The notes below the pieces were generated by a model. The model worked only from the letters and a program-made list of their open reading frames with translations, had not been told where the DNA came from and did not search any database. A stretch of 64,000 nt of DNA from Salvelinus alpinus (Eukaryota > Chordata > Actinopteri > Salmoniformes > Salmonidae): the NCBI RefSeq assembly GCF_045679555.1, contig NC_092098.1:17559038-17623037 (forward strand), written 5' to 3'. Below are positions 52,563 to 63,965 of the stretch, one piece after another (positions within the stretch are counted from its first letter, which is position 1; each line of letters opens with the position of its first letter). A program made the position numbers and the translations under genes.

Positions 52563-53090
52563 GTAAGGGATAATCAACGAGGGGCTATGGGTTCTATGGA
52601 AAAAATTATAAATTACGTGGAAGGTGTGTAGCGCGTCGTGGAACTGACCTTTCACGGAGTTGCATTGTCTTTCATAGAACGTATAGAGCCCCGAGTTAAT
52701 CATCCCTTTCATACCATGGCTATAATTTAACAGATTTGCTGCTACTAAATGTGTTAATTTGCAGGTAAAAATGTGTTCAAGTTCCACTGAAGTAGCTAGC
52801 AAGTTTACTAGATAGCTACAATAGTCGGTGTGGTAACCAAACAAACAGACTTGCAAGTTTAGCTAATCAAACCATCAGTCCTACCTAGCTTGCCATTATA
52901 AAAAATCGAATTCAACAATGCCAATAATATTTTCAATTCGACAAAAGCAGCTCAAACATAGAACATGTAAGAATGAACTACAGCCATTCAATTCTACCGT
53001 GCAAATATACTGTGTGTTATAGGGAAATAATGAATGCCCAGAATGCCCTTCAAGCCAATCAGAAAAATGTATTCAACAATGCCATGATAT
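52563..53090. mobile_element. Unidentified 528-bp insertion inside a Tc1 copy
   Basis: Comparison with the second Tc1 copy (near 62760-62790) shows this stretch is extra. AATAA flanks it on both sides (52558-52562, 53091-53095). It opens with a long imperfect hairpin (52565-52601 against 52671-52708). ATTCAACAATGCCA occurs twice (52911 and 53070 region). No coding content. Class unknown. Confidence 0.65.
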
Positions 53091-54235
53091 AATAATGTTT
53101 AACATCATTTATGAATGACTACCTCATCTCTGTACCCCACACATGCAATTATCTGTAAGGGCCCTCAGTCGAGCAGTGAATTTCAAACACAGATTCAACC
53201 ACAAAGACCAGGGAGTTTTTCCAATGCCTCACAAAGAAGGGCACCTATTGGTAGATGTGTAAACATCTGAGCGTAGTGAAGTTATTAATTACACTTTGGA
53301 TGGTCCATTCACTACAAAGATACAGGCGTCCTTCCTAACTTAGTTTCCGGAGAGAAAGGAAACCGCTCAGGGATTTCACATTGTAGTTACTACACAATAT
53401 TAACCTAAATGACAGAGTGAAAAGAAGAAAGCCTGTAGAGCATAAAAATATTCCAAAACATGCATCCTACTTGCAATAAGGCATTAAAGTAAAACTGCAA
53501 AATGTTGCAAAGAAATTAACTTTACGTCCGGCATGGTAGTGGCTGCATCATGTTATGGGTATGCTTGCAATCGGCAAGGACTAAGGAGTTTTTTAGGATA
53601 AAAATAAACGGAATAGAGCTAAGCACAGGCAAAATCCTAGAGGAAAACCTGGTTCAGTCTGCTTTCCAACAGACACTGGGAGACAAATTTACCTTTCAGC
53701 AGGACAATAACCTAAAACACAAGGCCAAATACACTGGAGTTGCTGTGTATAAGATGACATCTAATGTTCCTGAGTGGCTTAGTTACAGTTTTGACTTAAA
53801 TCGGCTTAAAAATCTATGGCAAGAATTGAAAATGGCTGTCTAGCAATGATCAACAACCAATTTGACAGAGCTTGAAGAATAAAAAAAAAAAGAATAATGT
53901 GCAAATATTTTACAATCCAGGTGTGCAATGCTCTTAGAGACTTACCCAGGAAGACACAGCTGTAATCGCTGCCAAAGTTGATTCTAATATCTATTGACTC
54001 AGGGGTGTGAATACTTGATATTCCTGTATTTCATTTTCAAAAATGTGCTAAAATGTCTAAAAACATGTTTTCACTTTGTCATGGTGTATTGTGTGTAGAT
54101 GGTTGAGAAAATAAATCTATTGAATCCATTTTAAACTCAGGCTGTAACACAACAAAATGTTGGAATAAGTCAAGGGGTATGAATACTTTCTGAAGGCACT
54201 GTATATAGAAACATTGAACACTGGTCACTTTAACA

Positions 54236-56140
54236 ATGTAACGATGTGCACTGAGAGTCGGGTGTTTTAATAAATAAATGGAACATAATACAAATCAAGA
54301 AACACGGACAACGCACAGACATGAAACAGAAACAATGACCACTGGGGAAGAAACCAAAGGGAGTGATATATAAAAGGCAGGTAATCAAGGAGGTGATGGA
54401 GTCCAGGTGAGTATCATTATGCGCGTAACGCTGGTGACAGGTGTGCGCCTTAACGTGCAGCCTGGTGACCAAGAGGCCGGAGAGGGAGCACACGTGACAG
54501 TACCCCCTCCCCAACGCGCGGCTCCAGCCGCAGGACGCCGACCAAGATGACGATCCCGGGGATCAGTAGCGGACCGGTCACCTCTGCGGAGGTGCAGAAA
54601 CCTGAAAAACCGGCTGAGGAGTGAGTGCCTGATGAGCCGGCTGAGACCTCCCCAGTTGCCTCGGTTGAGGCACGGGAACCTGTTCACCCAGCTTAGGCAT
54701 GGGAGCCTATCGAACCCGCTGAGGCATGGGAGCCTACAAACCTGCTGAGGCCTCCCAGGTAGCTCCGGCTCCAACACTCGGACCGACATCACCCCAACAC
54801 AAAAAAACCACTCCCTGATGCTTCCCTTTGTTGAGTCGTCATTTTGTAATGTGTGCGCTGAGAGTCAGGAAGCAAGTTCAGGGAGTGAGTGTTTTAATAA
54901 ATAAACATAACATAATACCAAACACGAACAATGCACAGACATGACACTGGAAAAGAAACAATGACGCCTGGGGAAGGAACCAAAGGGAGTTGTCACATTG
55001 GTATGAAAGATCGGGAGACAGGCACAGGAATGCGTAATAGGGGTTATTATTAAGCCCAAATTACGGTGTGCCGTGTAAAAATTCTTTCCCCCGAAGACCA
55101 AACAAACACGTAACAAAACACAGGGTAGAAACCCAAAACAAAAGAGCAAGGAGTACCTCGAATAAATAACACACGCGCCAATGATTAACACACGGTACGA
55201 GACCCGTAATCATCTGCGCTAACCACAATGGCACAAAAGCCAAAACACACAGCACAGGTACTCATACACACCAACGGACATAGTAACAATAATCGACCAC
55301 CCAATGGAAACCAAAGGGCATACTTATACAAGTACTAATCAGTGGGAATAGGGGACAGGTGTACGTAATGATAGTTCTGGAGGGATCCGTGACAGTACCC
55401 CCCCCTCTGAGGCTCTGCACTAGCAGCGCAACGACACCGGCCTCTAGGACAATCACAGGAATGCAGTGCGGGTCGATCAGGACCTGATGCCACTGCCGAA
55501 GTTGCGGCGAAGTCGGACGGACCAGTAGCATCAGACGGACCAGTTGTGGCGGTGTCGGACGGGCCAGTTGCAGCTGCTGAAGTTGCGTCGTAGGACGGAC
55601 CCGTTGCGGCGACGTTGGACGACCAAGTTGCAGCTGCCGAAGTTGCGGCGGCGCCGGACGGACCAGTCGCAGCGTCGTCGGACGGGCCATTCCCTCTGTC
55701 TCCCTTTAGGGTTGATTATTCTGTCATGTTGGTATGAAAGATCGGGAGACAGGCGCAGGAATGCGTAATAGTTTTTTAAATGAAGCCCAAATTACGGCGT
55801 GCCGTGTAAAAGCAAGGAGACGAAGACCAAACAAACACGTAACAAAACACAGGGTAGAAACCCAAAACAAAAGAGCAAGGAGTACCTCGAATAAATAACA
55901 CACGAGCACAATGATTAACACACGGGACGAGACACGTAATCATCTGCGCAATCCACAATGGCACGAAAGCCAAAACACACAGCACAGGTATTCACACGCA
56001 CTACACGACATTGTAACAATAATCGACTGCCCAATGGAAACCAAAGGGCACACTTATACAAGTACTAATCAGTGGGAATACGGGACAGGTGTGCGTAATG
56101 AAAGTTCCGGAGGGATCCGTGACAGGAGTGACATATGTAT
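54236..56140 (-). mobile_element. Short LTR element (fossil), host of a second LTR element
   Basis: Minus-strand element: 3' LTR at 54236-54499 (begins TGTCACGTGTGCTCC on the minus strand), a 345-bp internal part without recognisable gag-pol (54500-54844) and a partial 5' LTR from 54845 to about 56140, split by the element at 54991-56124. It sits inside the LINE. Probably a non-autonomous relative of a Gypsy-type element; broken. Confidence 0.65.
54991..56124 (-). mobile_element. Short non-autonomous LTR element (fossil) with target duplication
   Basis: Two similar LTRs, 55722-56124 (5', 403 bp) and 54991-55394 (3', 404 bp), each starting TGTCAC and ending TGACA-type on the minus strand. GGAGT is duplicated at 54986-54990 and 56125-56129. 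The internal part is only 327 bp, with a G-rich tract (AGAGGGGGGG) just before the 3' LTR as expected of a polypurine tract, and tandem GC-rich units. No gag, pol or env readable. Young enough that the LTRs align along their full length; some differences are visible, so not brand new. Confidence 0.82.
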
Positions 56141-56374
56141 ATATATTTATAAACTGGACTCTGACATTGCTCGTTATGATATTGCTCGTTCTGATATTTC
56201 TGATATTTGTCAACTTATAATTTTAAAATTACGTGTGTATTGTTATTGTATTGCTAGATATTATTGCACTGTAAGCATTTCGGCTGCACCTGCGATATCA
56301 TCTGCAAATCTGTGTACGCGACCAATAAACTTTGATTTGATTTGAGATTAAAAAAAGCCTTCAGCAACCTCACA

Positions 56375-56860
56375 GTGTAACCGGTGTGAAATGGCTCGCT
56401 AGTTAGTTGTGTGCACTAGTAGCGTTTCCATCGGTGATGTCACTCACTTTGAGATCTTGAAGTTGTTTTTTCCCTTGCTCCGCAAGGGCCGTAGCTTTTG
56501 TGGAGCGATAGGTAACGATGCTTTGTGGGTGACTGTTGTTGATGTGTGCAGAGGGTCCCTGGTTCAAGTCCAGGTTCAGGCATGGAGAGTGATGGAAGCA
56601 ATAGGCCTACTGTTACATTGGTACCGTAATCCGGATCACTCAGTTAGGCTCTGCCGGGTTGCTGCGGCAAAGAGTGTAACCGGTGTGAAATGGCTGGCTA
56701 GTTAATGATACGCGCTAGCAATGTTTCAATTGGTGACGTCACTCGCTCTGAGACCATGGAAGGAGTTGTTTCCCTTGCTCTGCAAAGGTTGTGGCTTTTG
56801 TGGTGCGATTGGTAAGGATGCTTCTTGGGTGACTCTTGTTGATGTGTGGGGCAAAGAGAG
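56375..56860 (+). repeat. Two tandem copies of a 299-bp-period repeat with a B-box-like motif
   Basis: GTGTAACCGGTGTGAAATGG begins at 56375 and again at 56674. Both units continue with TGACGTCACTCGC- or TGATGTCACTCAC-type sequence and GATGTGTG. The first has CCTGGTTCAAGTCCAGG, a perfect small stem with a B-box-like core. Possibly a SINE-like family; the second unit is shortened at about 56860. Confidence 0.6.
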
Positions 56861-58336
56861 GGACAGGGACATCAGCAAACAGATAGTTAAAAAAATATAT
56901 ATGTTGATTAATCATCAATCAGGTAAAATATTTGTGCTCTATATTTTTATATCAGTACCAAAATAACTATATGCATAAGACTCTATGTGAGAAAGTACAA
57001 AAATATGTCTATTTTCACTGAGAAGTTCTGTGTATATTGACAGATTGTACTATGTGTATAATGTAGAACTTAACACTTCTTTGCTTGGTTTGGATGAAAC
57101 ATGCAATAGTTGGAGAGTGAGACGGAATCACTGATGCTTAAAAAACATTCTCTCCTCCATCCCAAGTGTGTCTGCTTACTCTCACGACTGTACTATATCA
57201 GTCAACATGGATAGTTTGTTACCAGTAGATAGATAGTTGCAGTAAAGCTTAAGCCCTTTTACTCTATAGCCATCAGTATGTTTTAAGTTCAGGTTGTCAG
57301 CCACAAAATGTTGTCACGAAAGATCAACATGTCCACAGCATTGAACACACCCTGCCTTGACAATAGACTAGCGGTACATGTTGCTGAAGAAATCGTGGTC
57401 ATTTTCAGCATCATACATTCTCCCCAGCAACAAGTTGACTCTTGTTGCTGGGGAGCACATGATGATCACTCCAACCCATCACCCTGGTACAGGTCCTGGG
57501 CCAGATGAGCTCCATTACACACACACACACACACACACACACAATGCTCATTACTCAGCTGTTTTTACAACAGGTGTCCCCACTTAAGCACATGGCTCAG
57601 CAGCACAGCCTCTAGAGGTGCACAGGGAATTTTATGGGTGGGGATATGGGTAATAAATACTGGTCAATGTGTTATGGAGAGGCAGGGGAACAAAACAACA
57701 AAGAGAGAGAACAAGGCTGTCCCCAGTGTGACACAGCTCTAATGGCCGTACAGTCATGAGAATTGATTTCTGAAAAGAATCCCCATCTGTAAACAGATTG
57801 TGACAAAAAAGTGGTAAAATGCTTTAATGAATGGAACAAATTAGCATCAAAGAGGGCCAACATTGAAAACACATTTTCACAACACGTACTACAAAAACAC
57901 ATCTGCTGTGAAATGGCTTGCAAAGGCAAACTGCATATTTATGAAGGCAAAGTGCATCTGACATGAAAGAGAAATTATTATTTTGGCAAATGCTTCAGTA
58001 CCAGCTCCTTTGGTCTGATAACGCAGAGGGCTCTTTCAAGTCCTCTCCCAGGGCCAGCTGATTGACTTCCATCATTAACACATCCAGTAATGGTTAAACA
58101 GCTGAAGACTGCTGTATCCCACACTGTAGTGTTAACTGTTTACCATCAAAAGGTACACATGGTCCTTAGGTCGGTCTACCATTTGGAATCAATACAAAAC
58201 ATTTGCACTGGGGTAACCTCAGTTATTTTGGTTACATGTGACAGACACTTTTCTTACTAGCAGTTTGCACAGTCTGGCATATGTCAGATGTCACATCACA
58301 CTGCCAAAAGCATATTTAGCTATGATGTTTGTTAGT
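56861..58336. other. Intergenic, with an (AC)n run
   Basis: (AC)n at 57516-57542. Between 57415 and 57455 a small inverted repeat (CCCAGCAACAAG with CTTGTTGCTGGG). Nothing coding. Confidence 0.45.
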
Positions 58337-61016
58337 ATCCCAGCTAGCACATAACGTTCTGAGAACCATATGTTTCTTAGAACTTGGTGAGAGAGTGGTT
58401 GTCATATGGTTATTTTGTATACAACCTTTCCACAACTTTCTGGGAATGGTGCAGGATTGTTGCTTGGCTCTGGAACATTCTCAGCACATTTAAGGAACTG
58501 GACAAAAAAAACATTATTTTCTTGGTATTTTATTACTATAACAGAAGGTTTACTAAAATGTCAAACATGGTTACATTTAATTCCATTTTTGGTAATGTTC
58601 TAGGAACGTTCTCCAACTTGTTTTATGTTGGGAATGTTCTCAAATAGTTCGGGAAAACATTAAGAAACAATGTTCTTCTGTCAGAATTTCAGTACTTCAG
58701 TTAAATAAAGGTTAAGTAAAAATAAAAATAAAACTTCAGCATAACGTTTCCAATAGATTTTCTCATTGTTCTATTTAAATGTATGTCCTCAAGTTGTTGT
58801 AAGAATGTTAAGAAACAAAGTTGTTCTGTGGGAATTTCAGTACTTAAGCATAATGTTTCCAACAGGTTTCCTCATGGTTCTATTTAAAGTAATGTCCCCA
58901 AAACATTAAGAAAACATTCCATAAAAAACACAAGAAAACTTTAGTAACGTTCAGAGAACATTCTAAAAATGTTATTTAAAAACATATACATTCCGTTCTC
59001 AGCATCAACAAACTCTATCCTCTATCTTGTAAAGTGTGTTCTGGTGTGTTGAACACGCCCACTAATTGGCCACACCTGATCTTAATTAGTGTTTGTTTCC
59101 TTAGAAATTTTGTCATTTTGAATAGACAAAAATGAACAGCTTTGTGTGAGTTAAAAAAAACATGGCATGCTAGCTCCATCCTGGTGGCACAGTAGAGTAA
59201 TTCCATGGCTACAGAACAGAAAATCATAGGTTTGAATCTCACAGATGCCATTCCACAATAAACAAAGAAATGTGTTTGCATGATTAGTGCCTAAGCAAAT
59301 ACATTTCAAATAAAATTGTATTAGTCACATGCGCCGAATACAACAGATGTAGACCTTATAGTGAAATGCTTACTTGCGAGCCCCTAATCGACAATGCAGC
59401 TTTAAAAAACACGGATAAGAACAAGAAATAAAAGTAACAAGTAATTAAAGAGCAGCAGTAAAATAACAATAGCAAGACTATATACAGGGGGGTACCGGTA
59501 CAGAGTCAATAGTTGAGGTAATATGTACATGTATGTAGAGTTATTGAAGTGACTATGCATAGATGATAACAAGAGAGAGTAGCAGCGGTGTAAAGAGGGG
59601 GAGGGGGGGGCAATGCAAATAGTCTGGGTAGCCATTTAATTAGGTGTTTAGGAGTCTTATGGCTTGGGGGTAGAAGCTGTTTAGAAGCCTCTTGGACCTA
59701 GACTTGGTGCTCCGGTAGCGCTTGCCATGCGGTAGCAGAGAGAACAGTCTATGGCTAGGGTGGCTGGAGCCTTTGACAATTTTTAGGGCCTTCCTCTGAC
59801 ACCGCCTCGTATAGAGGTCCTGGATGGCAGGAAGATTGGCCCCAGTGATGTACTGGGCCGTTCGCACTGCCCTCTGTAGTGCCTTGCGGTCAGAGGCCGA
59901 GAAGTTGCCATACCAGGCAGTGATGCAACCACTCAGGATGCTCTCGATGGTGCAGCTGTAGAACCTTTTGAGGATCTGAGGACCCATGCCAAATCTTTTC
60001 AGTCTCCTGAGAGGGAATAGGTTTTGTCGTGCCCTCTTCACGACTGTCTTGGTGTGCTTTGACCATGTTAGTTTGTTGGTGATGTGGACACCAAGGAACT
60101 TGAAGCTCTCAACCTGCTCCACTGCAGCCCCATCGATGAGAATGGGGGCATGCTCGGTCCTCTTTTTCCTTTAGTCCACAATCATCTCCTTTGTCCTGAT
60201 CACATTGAGGGAGAGGTAGTTGTCCTGGCACCACACGGCCAGGTCTCTGACCTCCTCCCTCTAGGCTGTCTCGTCGTTGTCGGTGATCAGGCCTACCACT
60301 GTTGTGTCATTGGCAAACTTAATGATGGTGTTGGAGTCGTGCCTTACCGTGCAGTCATGAGTGAACAGGGAGTACAGGAGGGGACTGAGCACGAACCCCT
60401 GAGGGGCCCCTGTGTTGAGGATCAGTGTGGCGGATGTGTTGTTACCTACCCTTACCACCTGGGGGCAGACCGTCAGGAAGTCCAGGATCCAGTTGCAGAG
60501 GGAGGTGTTTAGTCCCAGGGTCCTTAGTTTATTGATGAGCTTTGAGGGCGCTATGGTGTTGAACGCTGAGCTTTAGTCAATGAATAGCATTCTCACATAG
60601 GTGTTCCTTCCGTCCAGGTGGGGAAGGGCAGTGTGGAGTGCAATAGAGATTGCATCATCTTTGGATGATTCCATGTGTCCTATCTGTGCTTAGAGTTCAA
60701 AACAGTTAACCTAAGCTAGCAGTCTTATTGAAACATGTTCTCAGAATGTTTTTTAATTACCTTACCTTCTCAGAAAGTTAATACAACCTCCCAGGAAAAC
60801 ATTCAGGGAACCATAGTAAAATGTTCTCAGAACCTCCCTGCAAACTAAAAATGTATGTTCCCAGAACAGGCAAAATTTTCAGATCCGTTTTCAGAACATT
60901 TAAAAAACATTTAGTCTTACCGGTCAGGAAACTTATGGCTTCGTTCCCAGAACTAATGGGCAACCAAAAACGTATGTTTCCACAACTTTCAAGGAAGCAA
61001 ATGTGCTAGCTGGGAT
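58337..61016. mobile_element. TIR element with internal tandem units, hosting a LINE
   Basis: The perfect 16-bp ends ATCCCAGCTAGCACAT are at 58337-58352 and, inverted, at 61001-61016. The interior is rich in GTTCT/AGAAC words. Two tandem units around 58660-58930 share AGAATTTCAGTACTT / GGAATTTCAGTACTT and TTTCCAATAGATTTTCTCAT-like sequence; the first contains a SINE tail (about 58700-58735). A tRNA-like stretch lies at 59185-59265. A LINE (59307-60672) interrupts it. No transposase. Confidence 0.6.
59307..60672 (-). mobile_element. L2-like LINE, 5'-truncated, reverse transcriptase C-terminal part
   Basis: Minus strand, in order: a palm region [20 protein letters not shown], catalytic box FANDTTVV (normally FADDTT, so the first Asp is Asn here), DLAVWCQDNYLSLNV, VEQVESFKFLGVHITNKLTW, TIESILSGCITAWYGN, YPQAIRLLNT and stop at about 59640. 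A 3' UTR to 59307 follows, with tail TTTATTTGAAATGTATTTG. Several stops are present (for example before EEVRDLAV). No endonuclease domain; inactive. Confidence 0.9.
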
Positions 61017-62529
61017 GTGTCAAAAAAACACATTGGGATACACTCAATTCTAGTTACATACCAGTCTCTCACTCAATTCCTCTGTGTTATTAGTGAATTG
61101 AAATCTAGCAGCAAGAGAACAGAAACCAGATATTATGGTGATCAAATGGATCAAAAAGAGAACATTAAGGGAGTCACTGCGTGAAAACACTCAACATGTC
61201 AAACACTCTGGGTTGGGAGTATTCATGCTTGCTCAACATAGCTACTACTCCAAAATAGCCCAATGTTGGGAAAAGATTTTAGCTTTCTGTTTCTTTTGTA
61301 AGTACAAACCGTACACATTGCAACACGTCTTTCCACAAAAAAATCGAATTAAAGGCACAAAGTAAACCTTGGCATTGCACAAAAATCGCTCTGACTGCCA
61401 AGAAGCCCTCACCAGTTGTCCAAATGGAATAGGATCTGCTTTGTGTAATTTCATACTGCATGGATCCTGCACAGTGCAGCTCTAACCTCCGAGCTCAGAC
61501 TGTGATTCATGGCATGGTCTTTCTTCATTTTAATCAAAATGAAAGAAGGACAGACCTGTCAGAAAGCAGGTGGGGGAAATTGTTAACATTCATTCCTTAG
61601 GCCTGAGATTGTTGATCTTTGCTTTAAAGCTCAGTCTTAATTGAATATGTTTATAATGTAGAGCTAAACTCACATATCCAGGTAGCCTCAAAGTTAGAGT
61701 GTTGGGCCAGTAACCGCAAGGTTGCTGGTTCAAATACTGGACAAGGTAAAAAATAATCTATCATTGTAACCTTAAGCATAGTCCTTAATCCTAATTGCTC
61801 CAGGGGTGCTGTACAACTGTGACCTCACTCCCTGCAGGTGTCTCAGGGGGAGTTGGGATATGCAAAAAAACTACATTCTATTACATACAACTATAAGCAC
61901 CCCCCAAATTCTTATTATATCTATTAATTAATAAATCTATACTCAGCTTGTTCGATAACATCGTCTGTCTTGTTGCCTAATTTGGAAAGACCTTTTGACC
62001 GGGGCTGCTTGATCCGTTAAAGTAATGTCCAAGAAATGTAATGGATATTAAGTTGAAATCAAATGATCTTTAAATGGCTGTTATTGAAGACAATGAGTCA
62101 GCCAATGGCCACATCTTAAAATTAGCTCTGCTCTCCCCTGCTCCATGCGAAGGGGAAAAACAGCATTATCTAATGTAGTGAGTTGGTGCTCCCAGTCCTG
62201 TCAAAGGCCTTGTCATGTAATGCTGTCAGAGTACATGGGTGCCCCGGGGAACCTAATACAAGCAGAGAGGGGAGGGGGAGAACAAGGAGATGAGCCAATG
62301 GGTCAATCTGTCATCTCTCTGGCTAATTTTATTTAAAAAGAGTGAAGTTAGCCAGCAGCTTCATTATTGCAATTTGGACAGGTCTCACAGTAGGAGGGCT
62401 GATCGGTTGCGGGCCATTACACAGCAGTGTTTCAAATGACACTGGGAGACCGAAGATTACATTAAGCTGCTTTATTGTATTTTCAGCCTGCCTCAGGCAA
62501 GTAATTGACCTTGGTGGATTTGTGAGGTA
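61017..62529. other. Intergenic, one SINE
   Basis: A tRNA-derived SINE on the plus strand at about 61682-61885 (GTAGCCTCAAAGTTAGAGTG head, GCTGGTTCAAATAC B box, GCTGTACAACTGTGACC body). No other element or exon recognised. Confidence 0.55.
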
Positions 62530-63965
62530 CAGTGCCTTCAGAAAGTATATACACCCCTTGACTTTTTCCACATTTTGTTTTGTTACAGCCTGAATTTAAA
62601 ATGGATTTAGTGCGTTGAGATTTTTTGTCACTGGCCTACAGATAATACCCCATAATGTTAAAGTGGAATTATGATTTTTGATGAATAGAATTCATAAAAA
62701 ATGAAAAGCTGAAATGTCTTGAGTCAATAAGTATTCAACCCCTTTGTTATGGTGACTCACTTTGTGTGCAATAATAGTGTTTAACATGATTTTTGAATGA
62801 CTACCTGTACCCCACACATCTCTGTACCCCAAACATATAGTTATCTGTAAGGTCCCTCAGTCAAGCAGTGAATTTCAAACACAGATTCAACCACAAAGAC
62901 CAAAGAAAAGAAAGGCACCTATTGGTACAGTAGATGGGTAAAAAAAATACATTGAATATCCCTTTGAGCATAGTGAAGTTATTAATTACACTTTGGATGG
63001 TGTATCAATACACCCAGTCACTTCAAAGATACAGATGTCCTACCTAACTCAGTTACTGGAGAGGAAGGAAATTGCTCAGGGATTTTTCCATAAGGCCAAT
63101 AGTGACTTTAAAAATAGTTTAATGGCTGTGATAGGAGAAAAATGAGGATGGATCAACAACATTGCATTTACTCCACAATACTAACCTAATTGACAGAGTG
63201 AAAAGAAGAAAGCCTGTACAGAATACAAATATTCCAAAACATGCATTCTGTTTGCAATAAGACATTCAAGTAAAACTGCAAAAATTGGCAAAAAAATGAC
63301 CTTTCCGTTCGGAATACAAAGTGTTATGTTTGGGGCAAATCCAATACAACACATTAAAAAAGAAATGGAATGGAGCTAAGACCGGCAATATCCTAGAGGA
63401 AAACCTGTTTCAGTCTACTTTCCACCAGACACTGGGAGATGAATTCAGCTTTCAGCAGGACAATAACCTAAGACACAAGGCCAAATCAACACTGGAGTTG
63501 CTTACCAAGAAGGCAGTGAATGTTCCTGAGTGACTGAGTTACAGTCTTGACTTAAATTGCTTTGAAAATCTATGGCAAAACCTGAAAATGGTTGTCTAGC
63601 AATGATCAAAGACCAATTTGATAGAGCTTGAAGAATTTAGAAAAAGATTATGGACAAATGTTGCACAATCCAGGTGTGGAAAGCTCTTAAGAGACTTACC
63701 CAGAAAGAGTCACGGCTGTAATCGCTGCCAAAGGTGCTTCTAACATGTATTGACTCAGGGGTGTGAATGTAAATGAGATATTTCTGTATTTCATTTTCAA
63801 TACATTTGCAAAAATTTCTAAAAACAGGTTTTCACTTTGTCATTATGGGGTATTGCGTGTAGATGGGTGAGAAATAAAATCTATTGAATCCATTTTGAAT
63901 TCAGGGTGTAAGACAACAAAATGTGGAATAAGTCAAGGGGTATGAATACTTTCTGAAGGAAAAGT
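62530..63965 (+). mobile_element. Tc1-like element, second copy of the CAGTGCCTTCAGAA family
   Basis: It starts CAGTGCCTTCAGAAAGTATA and ends near ACTTTCTGAAGGA with a damaged last repeat. It preserves the order lacking the insertions of 50743-54201. Transposase remnants at 63321-63533 (ILEENLFQSTFHQTLGDEF, FQQDNNLRHKAKSTLEL). Broken by many stops. Confidence 0.87.

Larger units (their letters stand above)
50743..54201 (+). mobile_element. Tc1-like element (family with CAGTGCCTTCAGAA ends) carrying two insertions
   Basis: Ends CAGTGCCTTCAGAATGTATT and TACTTTCTGAAGGCACTG with TA outside. A second copy at 62530-63965 shows the uninterrupted order. Transposase remnant at 53550-53843 includes FTFQQDNNLKHKAK (catalytic Asp region) and LSYSFDLNRLKNLWQ. 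Broken by stops and by insertions at 50905-52420 and 52563-53090. Without these it is about 1.4 kb. Confidence 0.88.
50281..56345 (+). mobile_element. L2-like LINE 3' end, split by later insertions
   Basis: Three pieces in order: 50281-50741 (reverse transcriptase C-terminus, VRSAQRITGETLPALQDIYS, then 3' UTR with a 46-bp unit repeated from 50627), 54204-54235 (AACACTGGTCACTTTAACA) and about 56140-56345 (ending ACCAATAAACTTTGATTTGA). Together they follow the order of the salmonid L2-like 3' region. The gaps are filled by Tc1 and LTR elements listed separately. Confidence 0.8.

Noticed and set aside
54385-54792. 135-codon Arg/Leu/Ser-rich minus-strand frame
   Set aside because: Tandem-repeat interior of an LTR fossil; no gag or pol motif.
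55262-55690. 142-codon Pro/Arg/Gln/Leu-rich minus-strand frame
   Set aside because: Produced by GC-rich tandem units inside a short LTR element; no protein family recognised.
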